DNA of 64,000 bases. It comes from Mucilaginibacter sp. SMC90. GTDB taxonomy: Bacteria > Bacteroidota > Bacteroidia > Sphingobacteriales > Sphingobacteriaceae. This document shows positions 34,401 through 42,245 of this stretch, one piece after another (position 1 is the first letter of the stretch; every line of letters starts with the position of its first letter). The position numbers were made by a program, and so were the translations under genes. The stretch lies in the NCBI RefSeq assembly GCF_022811725.1, contig NZ_CP094527.1:868001-932000 (forward strand), written 5' to 3'. The notes under the pieces were generated by a model. That model was given only the letters and a program-made list of their open reading frames with translations. It was not told where the DNA came from and searched no databases.

Positions 34401-35173
34401 AGCCCGATGACCCTAACGATCAGGGACGGGTTTATGAACTCAACCTGTCATTACCGGCTGCAGGCGATTACCAGATCTCAATTGATTTTGCCGACCAGGC
34501 TACCATATACCGGAGCAATGGCGGCGTAACCGGATATCCGTTTACAATAGGTGATATATTCAGTATTACCGGTAACAGCGCTACCGCAACTAATGGTGAT
34601 ACCGAGGGCTATAAAGACTACTATTATTATTTTTATGATATGAAGGTGCAAAGCCTGGGTTGCGCATCTGCCGCCCGTAAAGCGGTAACTTTAAGTAAAC
34701 CGGTTGTTACCCAGGCCGGTAATACGCTTAAATCAAATTTTACTGATGGTAACCAATGGCTGCTAAATGGCACTGTAATAAGCGGAGCTACCGCGGCAAC
34801 TTTTGATCCTGTACAAAGCGGGAAATACCAGGTGCAGGTTACTTTAGCAAATGGTTGTGTAACACAATCAGATAACTTTTTTTATGCTAAAGAAGGCGTT
34901 ACAGGCAGTAAAGGCGAAATTGGATTAAGTGCATTTCCAGTGCCGGCAAGTACCGATTTAAATGTGGTATTTGCTGTTAAAGAGGCTACTACCATGAAAC
35001 TGTCGCTCGTGAATTCATTGGGCGAAAGTGTTTATCAAAGTAATCAGCAAAATATTGATCAGGGGCCTTACAGTACCATTTTGAATGTGAGCAGGCAAAC
35101 ACCGGGAATCTATATATTGAAAGTTTTGCTGGGGCAGAAGATCTATTCACAAAAAGTTATCATCACCCGTTAG
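31433..35173 (+). CDS. Secreted S8 subtilisin-like protease with T9SS sorting domain
   Basis: A 1246-residue exported protease. Signal peptide 1-24 (ending MAQQ). The peptidase S8 domain (about 110-470) has the triad Asp131 (AIWDGG), His161 (SSHVAGT) and Ser384 (LSGTSMAAP). It is followed by a beta-sandwich (about 480-585), a GEVED-like domain (about 600-740, ending SYDKGETQDYRVQ), a CARDB-like adhesive domain (about 745-850), further beta domains, and the C-terminal T9SS type A sorting domain (about 1160-1246: FPVPASTDLNVV..GIYILKVLLGQKIYSQKVIITR). It should be carried across the outer membrane by the type IX system whose core is encoded at 5.5-10.3 kb. No propeptide-specific domain other than residues 25-100 is seen. 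Confidence 0.93.
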   Translation: MIKLYTIVSFGFLLFFAAGGAMAQQPLISEKSRVQLNDISQQSLSNYKASHERAVSLAATHGWTLSRRTRNGNLITLQGVNKLGFPIYLITHNNTTAAATTGTNTLQPGGSLGLNLSGSSDFLTNKLAIWDGGAVYKAHQEFAGKTITLKTTEPVNDHSSHVAGTMIAKGIYAPAKGMSFGATSLQSYDFNNDEATMSAAAANLLLSNHSYGVVTGWDYNDSAGRWEWYGLPGDTVDYNFGFYDTKTANWDKIAYTAPYYLIVESAGNERSSNGPAVGETYYGYKSRTDQTFVNKGARPAGISNNDGYDIISTSGNAKNILTVGAVYPLLYGPKERSDVAIAPFSSWGPTDDGRIKPDIVGDGVNVLSVGVDNSTSYLTLSGTSMAAPNVTGSLYLLQEYYAKQNGGTFMRAATLKGLVCHTAFDAGNVGPDYVYGWGLLNMAEAAQALTDNGGKSIVSEKTLSQGQVQTYNVVASGNRLLAATISWTDPQGTATSEGTINNRTPKLVNDLDIRVSDGSTTFTPWVLDPDRPGFAATNGDNIRDNIEQVYIPNSVPGRSYTITVSHKGSLSTGSQAYSLIVTGVGGTTYCASAPLSDADSRVDNLKLANVDNTPAAGCKSYSDYTNLTVRLEQAKTYPLSITLGTCGGNFNKAAKVFIDWNANGVFEDNELVATTGIINGTDTYNTNITVPGTVVAGAYSLMRVVLTETGDASAIKACGSYDKGETQDYRVQFLQTSIDAGVIGIVSPGSSGSCSASTPVTVRIKNFGNAAINNIPITVTITDANNVTTTYNETYKSSLPALAEDNFTFSQEFNAIAGASYTITATSKLTGDPVSGNNSVTAKVVINSPATIGDLTAYYCSSTKQYELFGTGDGTVLWYQNAADDLPIAAGSEALTTQAPVNNTYYAGVNDFKGTIGPATKSVFTAGGYNQFTPYVTVNTKVPVLIKSARLYIGNSGKITFNVSNANGQIVSTATINAVATRTTPLAGAQPDDPNDQGRVYELNLSLPAAGDYQISIDFADQATIYRSNGGVTGYPFTIGDIFSITGNSATATNGDTEGYKDYYYYFYDMKVQSLGCASAARKAVTLSKPVVTQAGNTLKSNFTDGNQWLLNGTVISGATAATFDPVQSGKYQVQVTLANGCVTQSDNFFYAKEGVTGSKGEIGLSAFPVPASTDLNVVFAVKEATTMKLSLVNSLGESVYQSNQQNIDQGPYSTILNVSRQTPGIYILKVLLGQKIYSQKVIITR

Positions 35174-35194
35174 GCAGGTGATGATAGCTTTTTT
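35154..35194 (+). terminator. Terminator overlapping the subtilase stop codon
   Basis: A 14-bp stem (35154-35167 with 35177-35190, two mismatches) followed by TTTTTATTTTT. The stop codon TAG (35171-35173) lies in the loop and the last five codons form the 5' arm. Confidence 0.8.
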
Positions 35195-35201
35195 ATTTTT
35201 T

Positions 35202-35696
35202 TTAGAAAGTGTATTTTACACCCAAACCTGGGGCGATATCAAAAAATGGCCCTCTTGCCAGCTCAAGCCGTGGGTTAAGGTCAAGACTAATAGCAATAGG
35301 GGCCGAAGGCAGTACATATTCTAAACCGATAACTGCATCGGCACCTATCAGGATATGTTTACCATTATAGTATTCGTCGTCGCCGCCAAAACGTTTGTAA
35401 TAGCCACTGCCTACCGAACCAAGGTGACCACCAAAGCCATAGTAAAAGCTCAGTTTATCAACGTTAAAGGCTTGCTGGTTTAATTCATATAAACCAGTTA
35501 ACACCGCACCATGATCGCGGATGCCCAAAATACCTTCAAGTGCTGTGCCTTTATCCATAAAGTATTTAACAGAAGGGCCTATTTCGTATGCACCAAATTT
35601 TAAACCTACTGCAGTTTTATAATCCTGGGCTTGTGAGTTTTTGCTAATAAATAAAAGGGAAACGGAAAGGAATAAAAGGTACGTTAGTTTTTTCAT
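35202..35696 (-). CDS. Outer-membrane beta-barrel-like secreted protein
   Basis: 164 residues from the ATG at 35696, where the signal peptide MKKLTYLLFLSVSLLFISKNSQAQ starts (eight upstream codons are open but not part of it). The mature part has alternating strands with terminal aromatic residue (GLGVKYTF), typical of small outer-membrane barrels: GLKFGAYEIGPSVKYFM, LSFYYGFGGHLGSVGSGYYKRF, ALDLNPRLELARGPFFDIAPG. Eight strands can be counted roughly. Ligand and function unknown. It is convergent with the subtilase gene and its 3' end adjoins the terminator. Confidence 0.8.
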   Translation of the reverse strand: MKKLTYLLFLSVSLLFISKNSQAQDYKTAVGLKFGAYEIGPSVKYFMDKGTALEGILGIRDHGAVLTGLYELNQQAFNVDKLSFYYGFGGHLGSVGSGYYKRFGGDDEYYNGKHILIGADAVIGLEYVLPSAPIAISLDLNPRLELARGPFFDIAPGLGVKYTF

Positions 35697-35940
35697 GCAG
35701 ATAAATTTAATGATTGACAATATTGTAGCTGTAACAAAAAAGTGACCAGCTTGTTTAGCCTTATTTTAAGCTTTTTTATTTCATGCAAATAAACGGCAGA
35801 ATTACCTTTTTATGTTACCCGTATGTTAAAAACATTGAAATTTGGTTTGTATCTAATTGGTTATAAGGGTAAAAGAATGGATTCGGATTGTTAAATTTTG
35901 CGGTATAATGAATTAAATTAGTGAAAATTAAATTGTTATA

Positions 35941-37662
35941 ATGGCTGTGACATATCTTAATGCAAATAATCCGAAATGCCTGATCCTGTTTTTATCTGCA
36001 ATGTTTTTTGCTTTGGCAGGATGTGCACCGGGGCAGCTCGGACTTAACAACAGCGGTCAGTACCGTAACGGAATGGTGGTTTGTGCATATCCCGATGCAG
36101 CACAGGTAGGGCTTGATATTTTAAAAAAAGGAGGCGACGCGGTTGATGCCGCCGTTGCAGTACAGTTTGCTTTAACGGTTACCTTGCCCGAGGCCGGCAA
36201 CATAGGCGGCGGCGGTTTTATGGTTTACCGCTCGGCCAATGGGCAAACAAATACATTGGATTTTAGGGAAAAAGGCCCGGCCGCTGCCAGCGCCAACATG
36301 TACCTTGATTCGGCCGGTAATGTGATACCTGATATGAGCTTATATACCCATAAGGCATCGGGCATTCCGGGCTCGGTTGACGGTATGGTTGAAGCTCACA
36401 AAAAGTATGGCAGACTGAAATGGGCCGATTTGGTTGAGCCTGCCATTAAGCTTGCCCGTAACGGTTTTAAAATAACTCAACATTTAGCTAACGATCTTAA
36501 TCATGCCGCCGAACAGTTTAAAAAGTTAAATCCGGGTAAAAGTTATTTGATAAAGGATACAGAATGGAAAGCGGGTGATTTACTGGTACAGGAGGATCTG
36601 GCGAAAACATTTGAACAGATCCGCGATAAAGGCCGTGATGGTTTTTATGACGGACCGGTTGCCGATTTATTGGTTGCCGAAATGAAACAAGGCAATGGCC
36701 TCATTACTAAAGCCGATCTGAAGAATTATCACGCCGTTTGGCGTAATGCGCTTGTTGGTAACTATAAAGATTACAAGATCATCACCATGCCGCCGCCCTC
36801 AAGTGGTGGTATAGCTTTATTGCAGTTATTGAAATCAGTTGAGCCTTATCCGCTTAAGCGATGGGGCTATAATCAGGATTCTACCATGCGGCTTATGGTA
36901 GAGGCCGAGCGCCGGGTATACGCAGACCGCTCCAAGTATCTTGGCGATCCTGATTTTTATAAAGTGCCGGTTGATAGCTTGCTCAAGCCTGCGTATATCA
37001 CATCACGTATGAAAAACTTTAGCTGGGATGCTGCAACGCCAAGTGCCAGCATTAAGCCGGGATCATTTATTGGCTACGAAAGTGACCAAACTACGCACTA
37101 CTCTATTGTCGACCGGGACGGCAATGCAGTATCTGTTACCACTACATTAAACGATACTTTTGGCTCGAAGATATTTGTGGCCGGGGCGGGCTTTTTGCTC
37201 AACAACGAAATGGATGATTTTAGTTCAAAACCCGGCGTGCCAAATATGTATGGACTTATCGGCGGCAAAGCCAATAGCATCCAGCCGGGCAAGCGGATGT
37301 TATCGTCCATGACCCCCACAATTGTTGAAAAGGGAGGCAAACTGTTTATGGTAGTAGGTACTCCCGGCGGTTCAACAATTATTACCTCTGTTTTTCAAAC
37401 TATAATTAATGTAATTGAATTTAATCAGAATATGCAACAGGCCGTTGTTTCAAAACGTTTTCATAGTCAATGGCTGCCCGATGAGGTAACCATTGAACAG
37501 AACGGTGTTGATAGCGCTACAGTTAGCAAACTCCAAAGCAAAGGATATAAAATTGTAACCACCAAATCTATTGGCAGGGTAGATGCAATCCTTAAAACAC
37601 AATGGGGTTACTACGAAGGCGGAGCCGACCCGCGAGGGGATGATACTAAGATGGGGTGGTAG
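35941..37662 (+). CDS. ggt: Gamma-glutamyltransferase (lipoprotein)
   Basis: 573 residues. The N-terminus has a signal segment ending in a lipobox (ALAGC, about residue 29), so the protein is membrane-anchored in the periplasm. GGT autocleaves before the catalytic Thr384 (sequence SDQTTHYSIVD), which becomes the N-terminus of the small subunit; the large subunit covers about 30-383. The substrate-binding glycine loop is GTPGGSTIITSVFQ, and NEMDDFSSKPG matches the lid/active-site loop. It cleaves gamma-glutamyl bonds, for example in glutathione, and transfers the glutamyl group to amino acids or water. The stop codon lies 4 nt before the octamer array at 37667. Confidence 0.93.
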   Translation: MAVTYLNANNPKCLILFLSAMFFALAGCAPGQLGLNNSGQYRNGMVVCAYPDAAQVGLDILKKGGDAVDAAVAVQFALTVTLPEAGNIGGGGFMVYRSANGQTNTLDFREKGPAAASANMYLDSAGNVIPDMSLYTHKASGIPGSVDGMVEAHKKYGRLKWADLVEPAIKLARNGFKITQHLANDLNHAAEQFKKLNPGKSYLIKDTEWKAGDLLVQEDLAKTFEQIRDKGRDGFYDGPVADLLVAEMKQGNGLITKADLKNYHAVWRNALVGNYKDYKIITMPPPSSGGIALLQLLKSVEPYPLKRWGYNQDSTMRLMVEAERRVYADRSKYLGDPDFYKVPVDSLLKPAYITSRMKNFSWDAATPSASIKPGSFIGYESDQTTHYSIVDRDGNAVSVTTTLNDTFGSKIFVAGAGFLLNNEMDDFSSKPGVPNMYGLIGGKANSIQPGKRMLSSMTPTIVEKGGKLFMVVGTPGGSTIITSVFQTIINVIEFNQNMQQAVVSKRFHSQWLPDEVTIEQNGVDSATVSKLQSKGYKIVTTKSIGRVDAILKTQWGYYEGGADPRGDDTKMGW

Positions 37663-37666
37663 GTTA

Positions 37667-37767
37667 GTTCACTGGTTCATTAGTTCATTGGTGTTCGGCG
37701 TAAATGTACCAGCATAATTTTTAGCCATGAAGTACCAATGAACTAATGAACCAGTGAACAAATGAAC
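37667..37767. repeat. Gene-less inverted octamer element (MITE-like)
   Basis: The left arm is three 8-base units (37667-37690: GTTCACTG, GTTCATTA and a variant). The right arm is four units of the inverse (37736-37767). The arms pair perfectly over 24 bases; the spacer is 45 nt. The units are the same as those around the four-helix-bundle gene at 13233-13750, so this may be the cassette's short, gene-less form. Confidence 0.75.
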
Positions 37768-37774
37768 AAACCCC

Positions 37775-37818
37775 TTGCGTAATCAATAAGCATTTCTTAC
37801 GTTTGGTATGCATGCATA
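37775..37818 (+). promoter_or_regulatory. marR-type promoter with overlapping palindrome
   Basis: TTG (37775-37777), 20 nt, then TACGTTTG (37798-37805), a perfect Bacteroidota promoter. The 12-bp palindrome TATGCATGCATA (37807-37818) follows at the expected transcription start and includes the ATG at 37812. It is a plausible autoregulatory operator, and the message may be leaderless. Confidence 0.55.
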
Positions 37819-38255
37819 ATAATGTAAAACACCAGGAAACTATTGACTATTTTATAAAAATAGTATGGCAAACTATGGCTAACCGGTACAACCAGTTGGT
37901 TACAGAATTTGGCTTTACACAATCAATAGGATACCTGCTTATTAATATTGACGAAAAAGAGGGTACCACCGTATCACAGGCGGCTGCCTTGCTGGGGCTT
38001 AAATCAACCAGTTTATCGCGCATGCTTAGTCAGCTGGAAACTACGGGGCTAATTTATCGGGAAAGTAACGAGGGGGATAAGCGTTCGGTTAAAATATATC
38101 TTACGCCACTTGGTAAAGAAAAACGGCACCAGGCCCGCGTAATAGTAAGACAGTTTAATAATTACCTGGATGCCAACATTAGCGAAGCGGATAAATTACA
38201 TCTTATAGAAACCCTTAAAAAGCTAAATAAGCTTACGGTTAATTATAAGCCGTAA
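37812..38255 (+). CDS. MarR family transcriptional regulator
   Basis: 147 residues from ATG 37812 (three more upstream codons, starting TTG, are open but would fall in the promoter). A winged helix-turn-helix is clear: GTTVSQAAALLGLKSTSLSRMLSQLETTGLIYRESNEGDKRSVKIYLTPLGKE, including the recognition helix and the wing with DKRS. The flanking helices form the dimer interface. MarR proteins repress nearby genes and respond to small ligands. The nearest candidates are itself and the convergent SDR gene at 38282; which genes it controls cannot be told from sequence alone. Confidence 0.9.
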   Translation: MHNNVKHQETIDYFIKIVWQTMANRYNQLVTEFGFTQSIGYLLINIDEKEGTTVSQAAALLGLKSTSLSRMLSQLETTGLIYRESNEGDKRSVKIYLTPLGKEKRHQARVIVRQFNNYLDANISEADKLHLIETLKKLNKLTVNYKP

Positions 38256-38281
38256 AACTGGCTGGTATTATCAAAGCAAAC

Positions 38282-39064
38282 TTATCTTGCCCCCTGAGCT
38301 CTGTTTAAATGCAAGCCGCCATCAACTATTTGAGTTGTCCCTGTAATATAGCTTGCATCGTCAGATGCCAAAAAAACAGCTGCTTTCGCTACATCCAGGG
38401 CCGTTCCGGATATTTTTGCCGGAATACGTTGTTCAAGATCTTTTCGATAGTCGATATCATCAACCGCCCTTTGGTTCATTTGGGTAAGGATCATACCTGG
38501 AGCTATGTTGTTTACCGTGATCTGCTTATCAGCCAATTCCATTGCTAATGAATGGCTTAGGCCTTTAATAGCCGATTTAGAGGCGCAATAATCAGTTTTG
38601 CCAGGACTTACAACTTCTTCATGAATGGATGTGATATTAATAATCCGGCCATGACCGCCCTGTTGTAACCGATGTTTGACAAAATTTTGGCAGCATAGGA
38701 AAATGCTGAATAAGTTTGTTCGCATGGTATGCTCAAATTCTTCAAAGCTGAGCTGATGAATATATTTGTCGACACTTCTGATACCGGCACTATTTACTAA
38801 TATATCTATCCTCGGAAAGTATTGAAGAATAGTGTTGTATAATAATTGTACCGATTGAGGGTTACTTACATCGCATTGAATAAATAAGCCGCTGCGTCCG
38901 GCTTGTTTGATCTTTGATAAGGTAACCTGAGCTGCCGCTTCATCATTTAAATAAGTAATAATGACATCAGCACCATTAAGGGCAAATTCGGTGGCAATAC
39001 CCCGACCTATTCCAGATTCACCTCCGGTAACCAAAGCGATTTTATTATCAAGATTCCTCATCAT
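38282..39064 (-). CDS. Short-chain dehydrogenase/reductase
   Basis: 260 residues of the classical SDR family. The Rossmann motif is TGGESGIGRGIA (TGxxxGxG; about residues 14-25), the stabilising NAG motif appears as NSAGI, and the catalytic tetrad contains Ser (NITSIH) and Tyr-x-x-x-Lys (YCASK). The C-terminal segment ITGTTQIVDGGLHL is the usual family end. Most like glucose 1-dehydrogenase or 3-oxoacyl-ACP reductase-type enzymes; the substrate is unknown. NADP preference is possible but not certain. It is convergent with the MarR gene; the region upstream (39065-39402) contains no gene. Confidence 0.88.
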   Translation of the reverse strand: MMRNLDNKIALVTGGESGIGRGIATEFALNGADVIITYLNDEAAAQVTLSKIKQAGRSGLFIQCDVSNPQSVQLLYNTILQYFPRIDILVNSAGIRSVDKYIHQLSFEEFEHTMRTNLFSIFLCCQNFVKHRLQQGGHGRIINITSIHEEVVSPGKTDYCASKSAIKGLSHSLAMELADKQITVNNIAPGMILTQMNQRAVDDIDYRKDLEQRIPAKISGTALDVAKAAVFLASDDASYITGTTQIVDGGLHLNRAQGAR

Positions 39065-39402
39065 TATTTATCTAAAGTTCAGATCACTAATATAACGTTA
39101 TCGATAGATAATGGCATTTAAACAAGCGGTAGCTTGCCCTCAAAGCCCCACCAAAAATGCAATGTTTAACATAAAAACAAACGGCTATCTTTTTAAAACA
39201 AATTCTAAACAGGTTGTACTATCAACGATAAAGGAAAACCTTCTCAATGCTGCCATGTAACAAATGCACTTGTTCTGCCACACTTTTACTTACAATTGAA
39301 CGTTTTACCTTCAAAATATGCCTTAAGTGGGGTTTTAAACGGTGCCTGCTTTTTATTAATTGTTAAAAAGTGTTAAGCTGCCGTTTTTCTATTTTAAAAG
39401 AA
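39065..39402. other. Intergenic stretch without a gene
   Basis: AT-rich sequence of about 340 bases between the divergent SDR and FKBP-like genes. No convincing frame, inverted repeat or periodic array was seen; it should hold the SDR promoter and the -33 region for the FKBP gene. Confidence 0.6.
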
Positions 39403-39410
39403 TAAATTTG
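39403..39410 (+). promoter_or_regulatory. Candidate -7 element of the FKBP-like gene pair
   Basis: TAAATTTG matches the TAnnTTTG consensus exactly and lies 12 nt before the ATG at 39423. No TTG at the -33 position was seen. Confidence 0.4.
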
Positions 39411-39422
39411 CCTTTTGAATTG

Positions 39423-39923
39423 ATGAACAGAATACTGATAGTTTTATTGCTTTTAGGCGTTATTACAGGCGGTTGCGTAAAATCATCTGTTAGCCCTTTG
39501 GTACAATATAATAAGCAAAAAGAAATTGATAGTACTATCATAGCCGATTACCTTACTGCTAATAGTGGTTTGAATGCTAAACGGATTGACACAACAGGGG
39601 TATACTATATAGTGAACAACGGTGAAGGGGGGACAGGAAATGTACTTTATACCAACTCAACCCAGGTTACGGTTGGCTTTACGGGCAAGATACTAACATC
39701 GGGTTTTGTATTTGCCCAAACAGACCAGTTTCACCCAACGTACGTATTGGGTAACGTAATAAAAGGCTGGCAATTAGGTATCCCACAGATAAAACCGGGA
39801 GGTAAAGTGCGCTTGCTGATCCCATCGCGTTATGCTTATGGGCCATATGCGCAGGATTCGATACATTTGCCGGCAAATTCGGTACTTGATTTTCAAATTC
39901 AGCTATATAACGTAACCAATTAA
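39423..39923 (+). CDS. FKBP-type peptidyl-prolyl isomerase-like lipoprotein
   Basis: 166 residues from ATG 39423, where the signal MNRILIVLLLLGVITGGC begins (Cys18; the lipobox TGGC is somewhat atypical). An upstream open stretch of 21 codons (from 39360) is not signal-like and was not used. One FKBP domain covers about 75-165: VTVGFTGKILTSGFVFAQ, VIKGWQLGIPQIKPGGKVRLLIPSRYAYG, and a C-terminal strand LDFQIQLYNV. The Trp at the base of the active site is present (KGWQLGI), so isomerase activity is plausible. It is followed after 76 nt by a related two-domain protein. Confidence 0.85.
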   Translation: MNRILIVLLLLGVITGGCVKSSVSPLVQYNKQKEIDSTIIADYLTANSGLNAKRIDTTGVYYIVNNGEGGTGNVLYTNSTQVTVGFTGKILTSGFVFAQTDQFHPTYVLGNVIKGWQLGIPQIKPGGKVRLLIPSRYAYGPYAQDSIHLPANSVLDFQIQLYNVTN

Positions 39924-39999
39924 TAAAGCCTGATAAAACGGATAGAATAGGCCAGTAAAGCAAAAGCTTTTGGCGGTTAAAAAAGACAAATTATAATAA

Positions 40000-40926
40000 A
40001 TGAAACAAACAATTTTTACGCTCTTAGTACTTATCTCTATAGGCTTTATGTCGTGCCGGAAAGACAGGAACGATCCGGATATCAAACAATACGATCAAAC
40101 CCAGATCCAGAATTATATAGCTGCAAATGGCATAACAGATATGCTGCGCGATACAACAGATGGCGATACATCAGGTATTTATTACAAGATCATTTCGCAA
40201 GGCCGCGGTACTCCTTTGGATTATTCAGACCAGATTTCATTTGTATTCACCGTTCGTTCGCTCGATGGTAAGTTTATCTCGCTTGACTCGCTTAATGCAA
40301 ACCATTTTTACGGTTATTTAGGCCATGTGAGCAGCTCACTGCCAAGAGGTTTGCAGATAGCTATCCACAACCTTATAAAGTATAAAGGTACATCGGCAAG
40401 GGTTATTGTGCCGTCTCGCCTGGCTTATGGTATTAACGGTTACGGATCGGGCAGTTCAAGTAATGCCAACACCCATATTGCCGGTAACCAAAGTTTGGAT
40501 TACTATATCAATGTAGTTTCAAACCAGGAGTTGTATGATGATGCCATCATTAGCAATTATATAAAAACGAAAGGCCTTAACGGATTTACTAAAACAGCAG
40601 ACGGGGTGTACGTAAAAGTAGCTACGCCAGGTACAGGCGTAGACCTTATCAATATTGACTCTTATATCACAAATACCTATTCGGGTAAGTTTTTAAATGA
40701 TGTTGTGTTTGACAGCACCTCTTTACAAGGCGCTACCTCATCATCTTTTACGGTAAGTGACCTGGTTAAGGGTGTACAGGAAGGTTTAACAGGACAAACG
40801 GCGGGCGCTGCTGTATCTATAATAACACCTTCAAGATTTGGTTATGGCACTGCGGGCAGTGGCACATCGATATCTGCAAACGTTGTACTTTATTTTGACT
40901 TTACAATAGCTACCGTTAGTAATTAA
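40000..40926 (+). CDS. Lipoprotein with two degenerate FKBP domains
   Basis: 308 residues; signal peptide and lipobox FMSC (Cys19). Two FKBP-like domains in tandem: the first about 75-165 (ISFVFTVRSLDGKFISLDS..SARVIVPSRLAYG), the second about 215-305 (ITNTYSGKFLNDVVFDS..AAVSIITPSRFGYG). In both the active-site Trp is replaced: LPRGLQIAIHNL (Leu) and LVKGVQEGLTG (Val). The PSRxxYG motif is kept. Catalysis is doubtful, so binding or chaperone function is more likely. The two domains resemble each other and the protein at 39423, so the pair arose by duplication. Confidence 0.85.
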   Translation: MKQTIFTLLVLISIGFMSCRKDRNDPDIKQYDQTQIQNYIAANGITDMLRDTTDGDTSGIYYKIISQGRGTPLDYSDQISFVFTVRSLDGKFISLDSLNANHFYGYLGHVSSSLPRGLQIAIHNLIKYKGTSARVIVPSRLAYGINGYGSGSSSNANTHIAGNQSLDYYINVVSNQELYDDAIISNYIKTKGLNGFTKTADGVYVKVATPGTGVDLINIDSYITNTYSGKFLNDVVFDSTSLQGATSSSFTVSDLVKGVQEGLTGQTAGAAVSIITPSRFGYGTAGSGTSISANVVLYFDFTIATVSN

Positions 40927-40931
40927 CATAC

Positions 40932-42245
40932 TTATTTAGCCAGCGCTTTTTTAAATGCTGCTAAACATCTGTCGCGCGCCTTGCCGTGATCAATAATGGG
41001 TTTTGGATACCTGCTGAAGTCAGCATATTCCGGAACCCATTTTTTTATGTATTTAAGTTCCGGGTCAAACTTTTTAGTTTGCGCTTCGGGATTAAAGATC
41101 CTGAAATATGGTGCAGCATCGGTACCTGAACCTGCTGCCCATTGCCAGCCGCCAACATTGCTTGCCATTTCATAGTCCAGGAGTTTGCGGGCAAAATATC
41201 GCTCGCCCCAACGCCAGTCAATCAGGAGGTCCTTACTTAAAAAGCTGGCCACTATCATGCGCACGCGGTTGTGCATAAAACCGGTTGTATTTAACTCGCG
41301 CATACCTGCATCAATAATCGGGAAACCGGTTTCACCTTTACACCAGGCCTCAAACTGTTTTTCATCGTTTATCCAATGAATGCGGTCGTACTCAGGCCTG
41401 AAGGCATGATCCATTGTGTGCGGAAAATGGTGGAGTATCATCATATAAAATTCACGCCATATCAATTCATTGAGCCAGGTTTTGTCGTGGTAACCATGTG
41501 CTGTAGCTGCCAGCTCACGAATGCTCACCGTGCCAAAACGCAAATGCATGCCAATATGCGATGTGCCTTTAACAGCCGGAAAATCGCGCTGCTCTTTGTA
41601 ATCTTTAATTACACTTTCATAGCCTTTATCGGGCAGGGGCATAGCGCTTTTTTCAAAGCCCATTTCTTTTAATGCAGGTATTAATGGTGCAGTGGTTTTA
41701 TATAGGTTTTTAAGGTATTTTTTTGTTGGATAGGCCGTTAAATAAAATGGTTTTAACGTACTGTACCATTTGCGCTGATATGGCGTATAAACGGTGTACG
41801 GTTTGCCATCATCTTTAACTACCTCATTCTTTTCAAAAATTACCTGATCTTTATAAGTTTTGAAGGGAATATTATGCTTACTGAGTTTCGCGCGTACATC
41901 CTCGTCGCGCTTAGCGGCATAAGGTTCATAATCGTGGTTGGTATAAACTTCGGCAATGTTATATTCTTTAATGAGTTTATCCCAGGCGTGTTCTGCTTTA
42001 TCATAAAGTACCAGTAAGCTGCCACCATGCTTGTGCAATTGGGAGTTTAGGGCTTCAATAGTTTGGTAAATAAAAGTAACGCGGGCGTCGTCTTTATCTT
42101 CCAGTTTGTCCAGTATTTCTTTATCAAAAATAAAAACCGGTAAAACGGGATTGCCGCTTTTGAGGGCATGGTAGAGGCCGGCATTATCATCAAGCCGCAA
42201 ATCACGGCGGAACCAGAATAAAGTTAAAGGTATTTTATGATCCAT
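40932..42245 (-). CDS. phr: Deoxyribodipyrimidine photolyase
   Basis: 437 residues from ATG 42245 (an ATG three codons upstream, 42254, is also possible and overlaps the previous gene more). The N-terminal Rossmann domain starts TLFWFRRDLRLDDNAGL. The FAD-binding half contains FRTWINDEK-type region and the conserved stretch ELNTTGFMHNRVRMIVASFLSKDLLIDWRWGERYFARKLLDYEMASNVGGWQWAAGSGTD. It repairs UV-induced cyclobutane dimers with blue light; class I CPD photolyase is the best fit. It overlaps the 3' end of the TIGR01777 gene, so they are translated from one message. Confidence 0.93.
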   Translation of the reverse strand: MDHKIPLTLFWFRRDLRLDDNAGLYHALKSGNPVLPVFIFDKEILDKLEDKDDARVTFIYQTIEALNSQLHKHGGSLLVLYDKAEHAWDKLIKEYNIAEVYTNHDYEPYAAKRDEDVRAKLSKHNIPFKTYKDQVIFEKNEVVKDDGKPYTVYTPYQRKWYSTLKPFYLTAYPTKKYLKNLYKTTAPLIPALKEMGFEKSAMPLPDKGYESVIKDYKEQRDFPAVKGTSHIGMHLRFGTVSIRELAATAHGYHDKTWLNELIWREFYMMILHHFPHTMDHAFRPEYDRIHWINDEKQFEAWCKGETGFPIIDAGMRELNTTGFMHNRVRMIVASFLSKDLLIDWRWGERYFARKLLDYEMASNVGGWQWAAGSGTDAAPYFRIFNPEAQTKKFDPELKYIKKWVPEYADFSRYPKPIIDHGKARDRCLAAFKKALAK

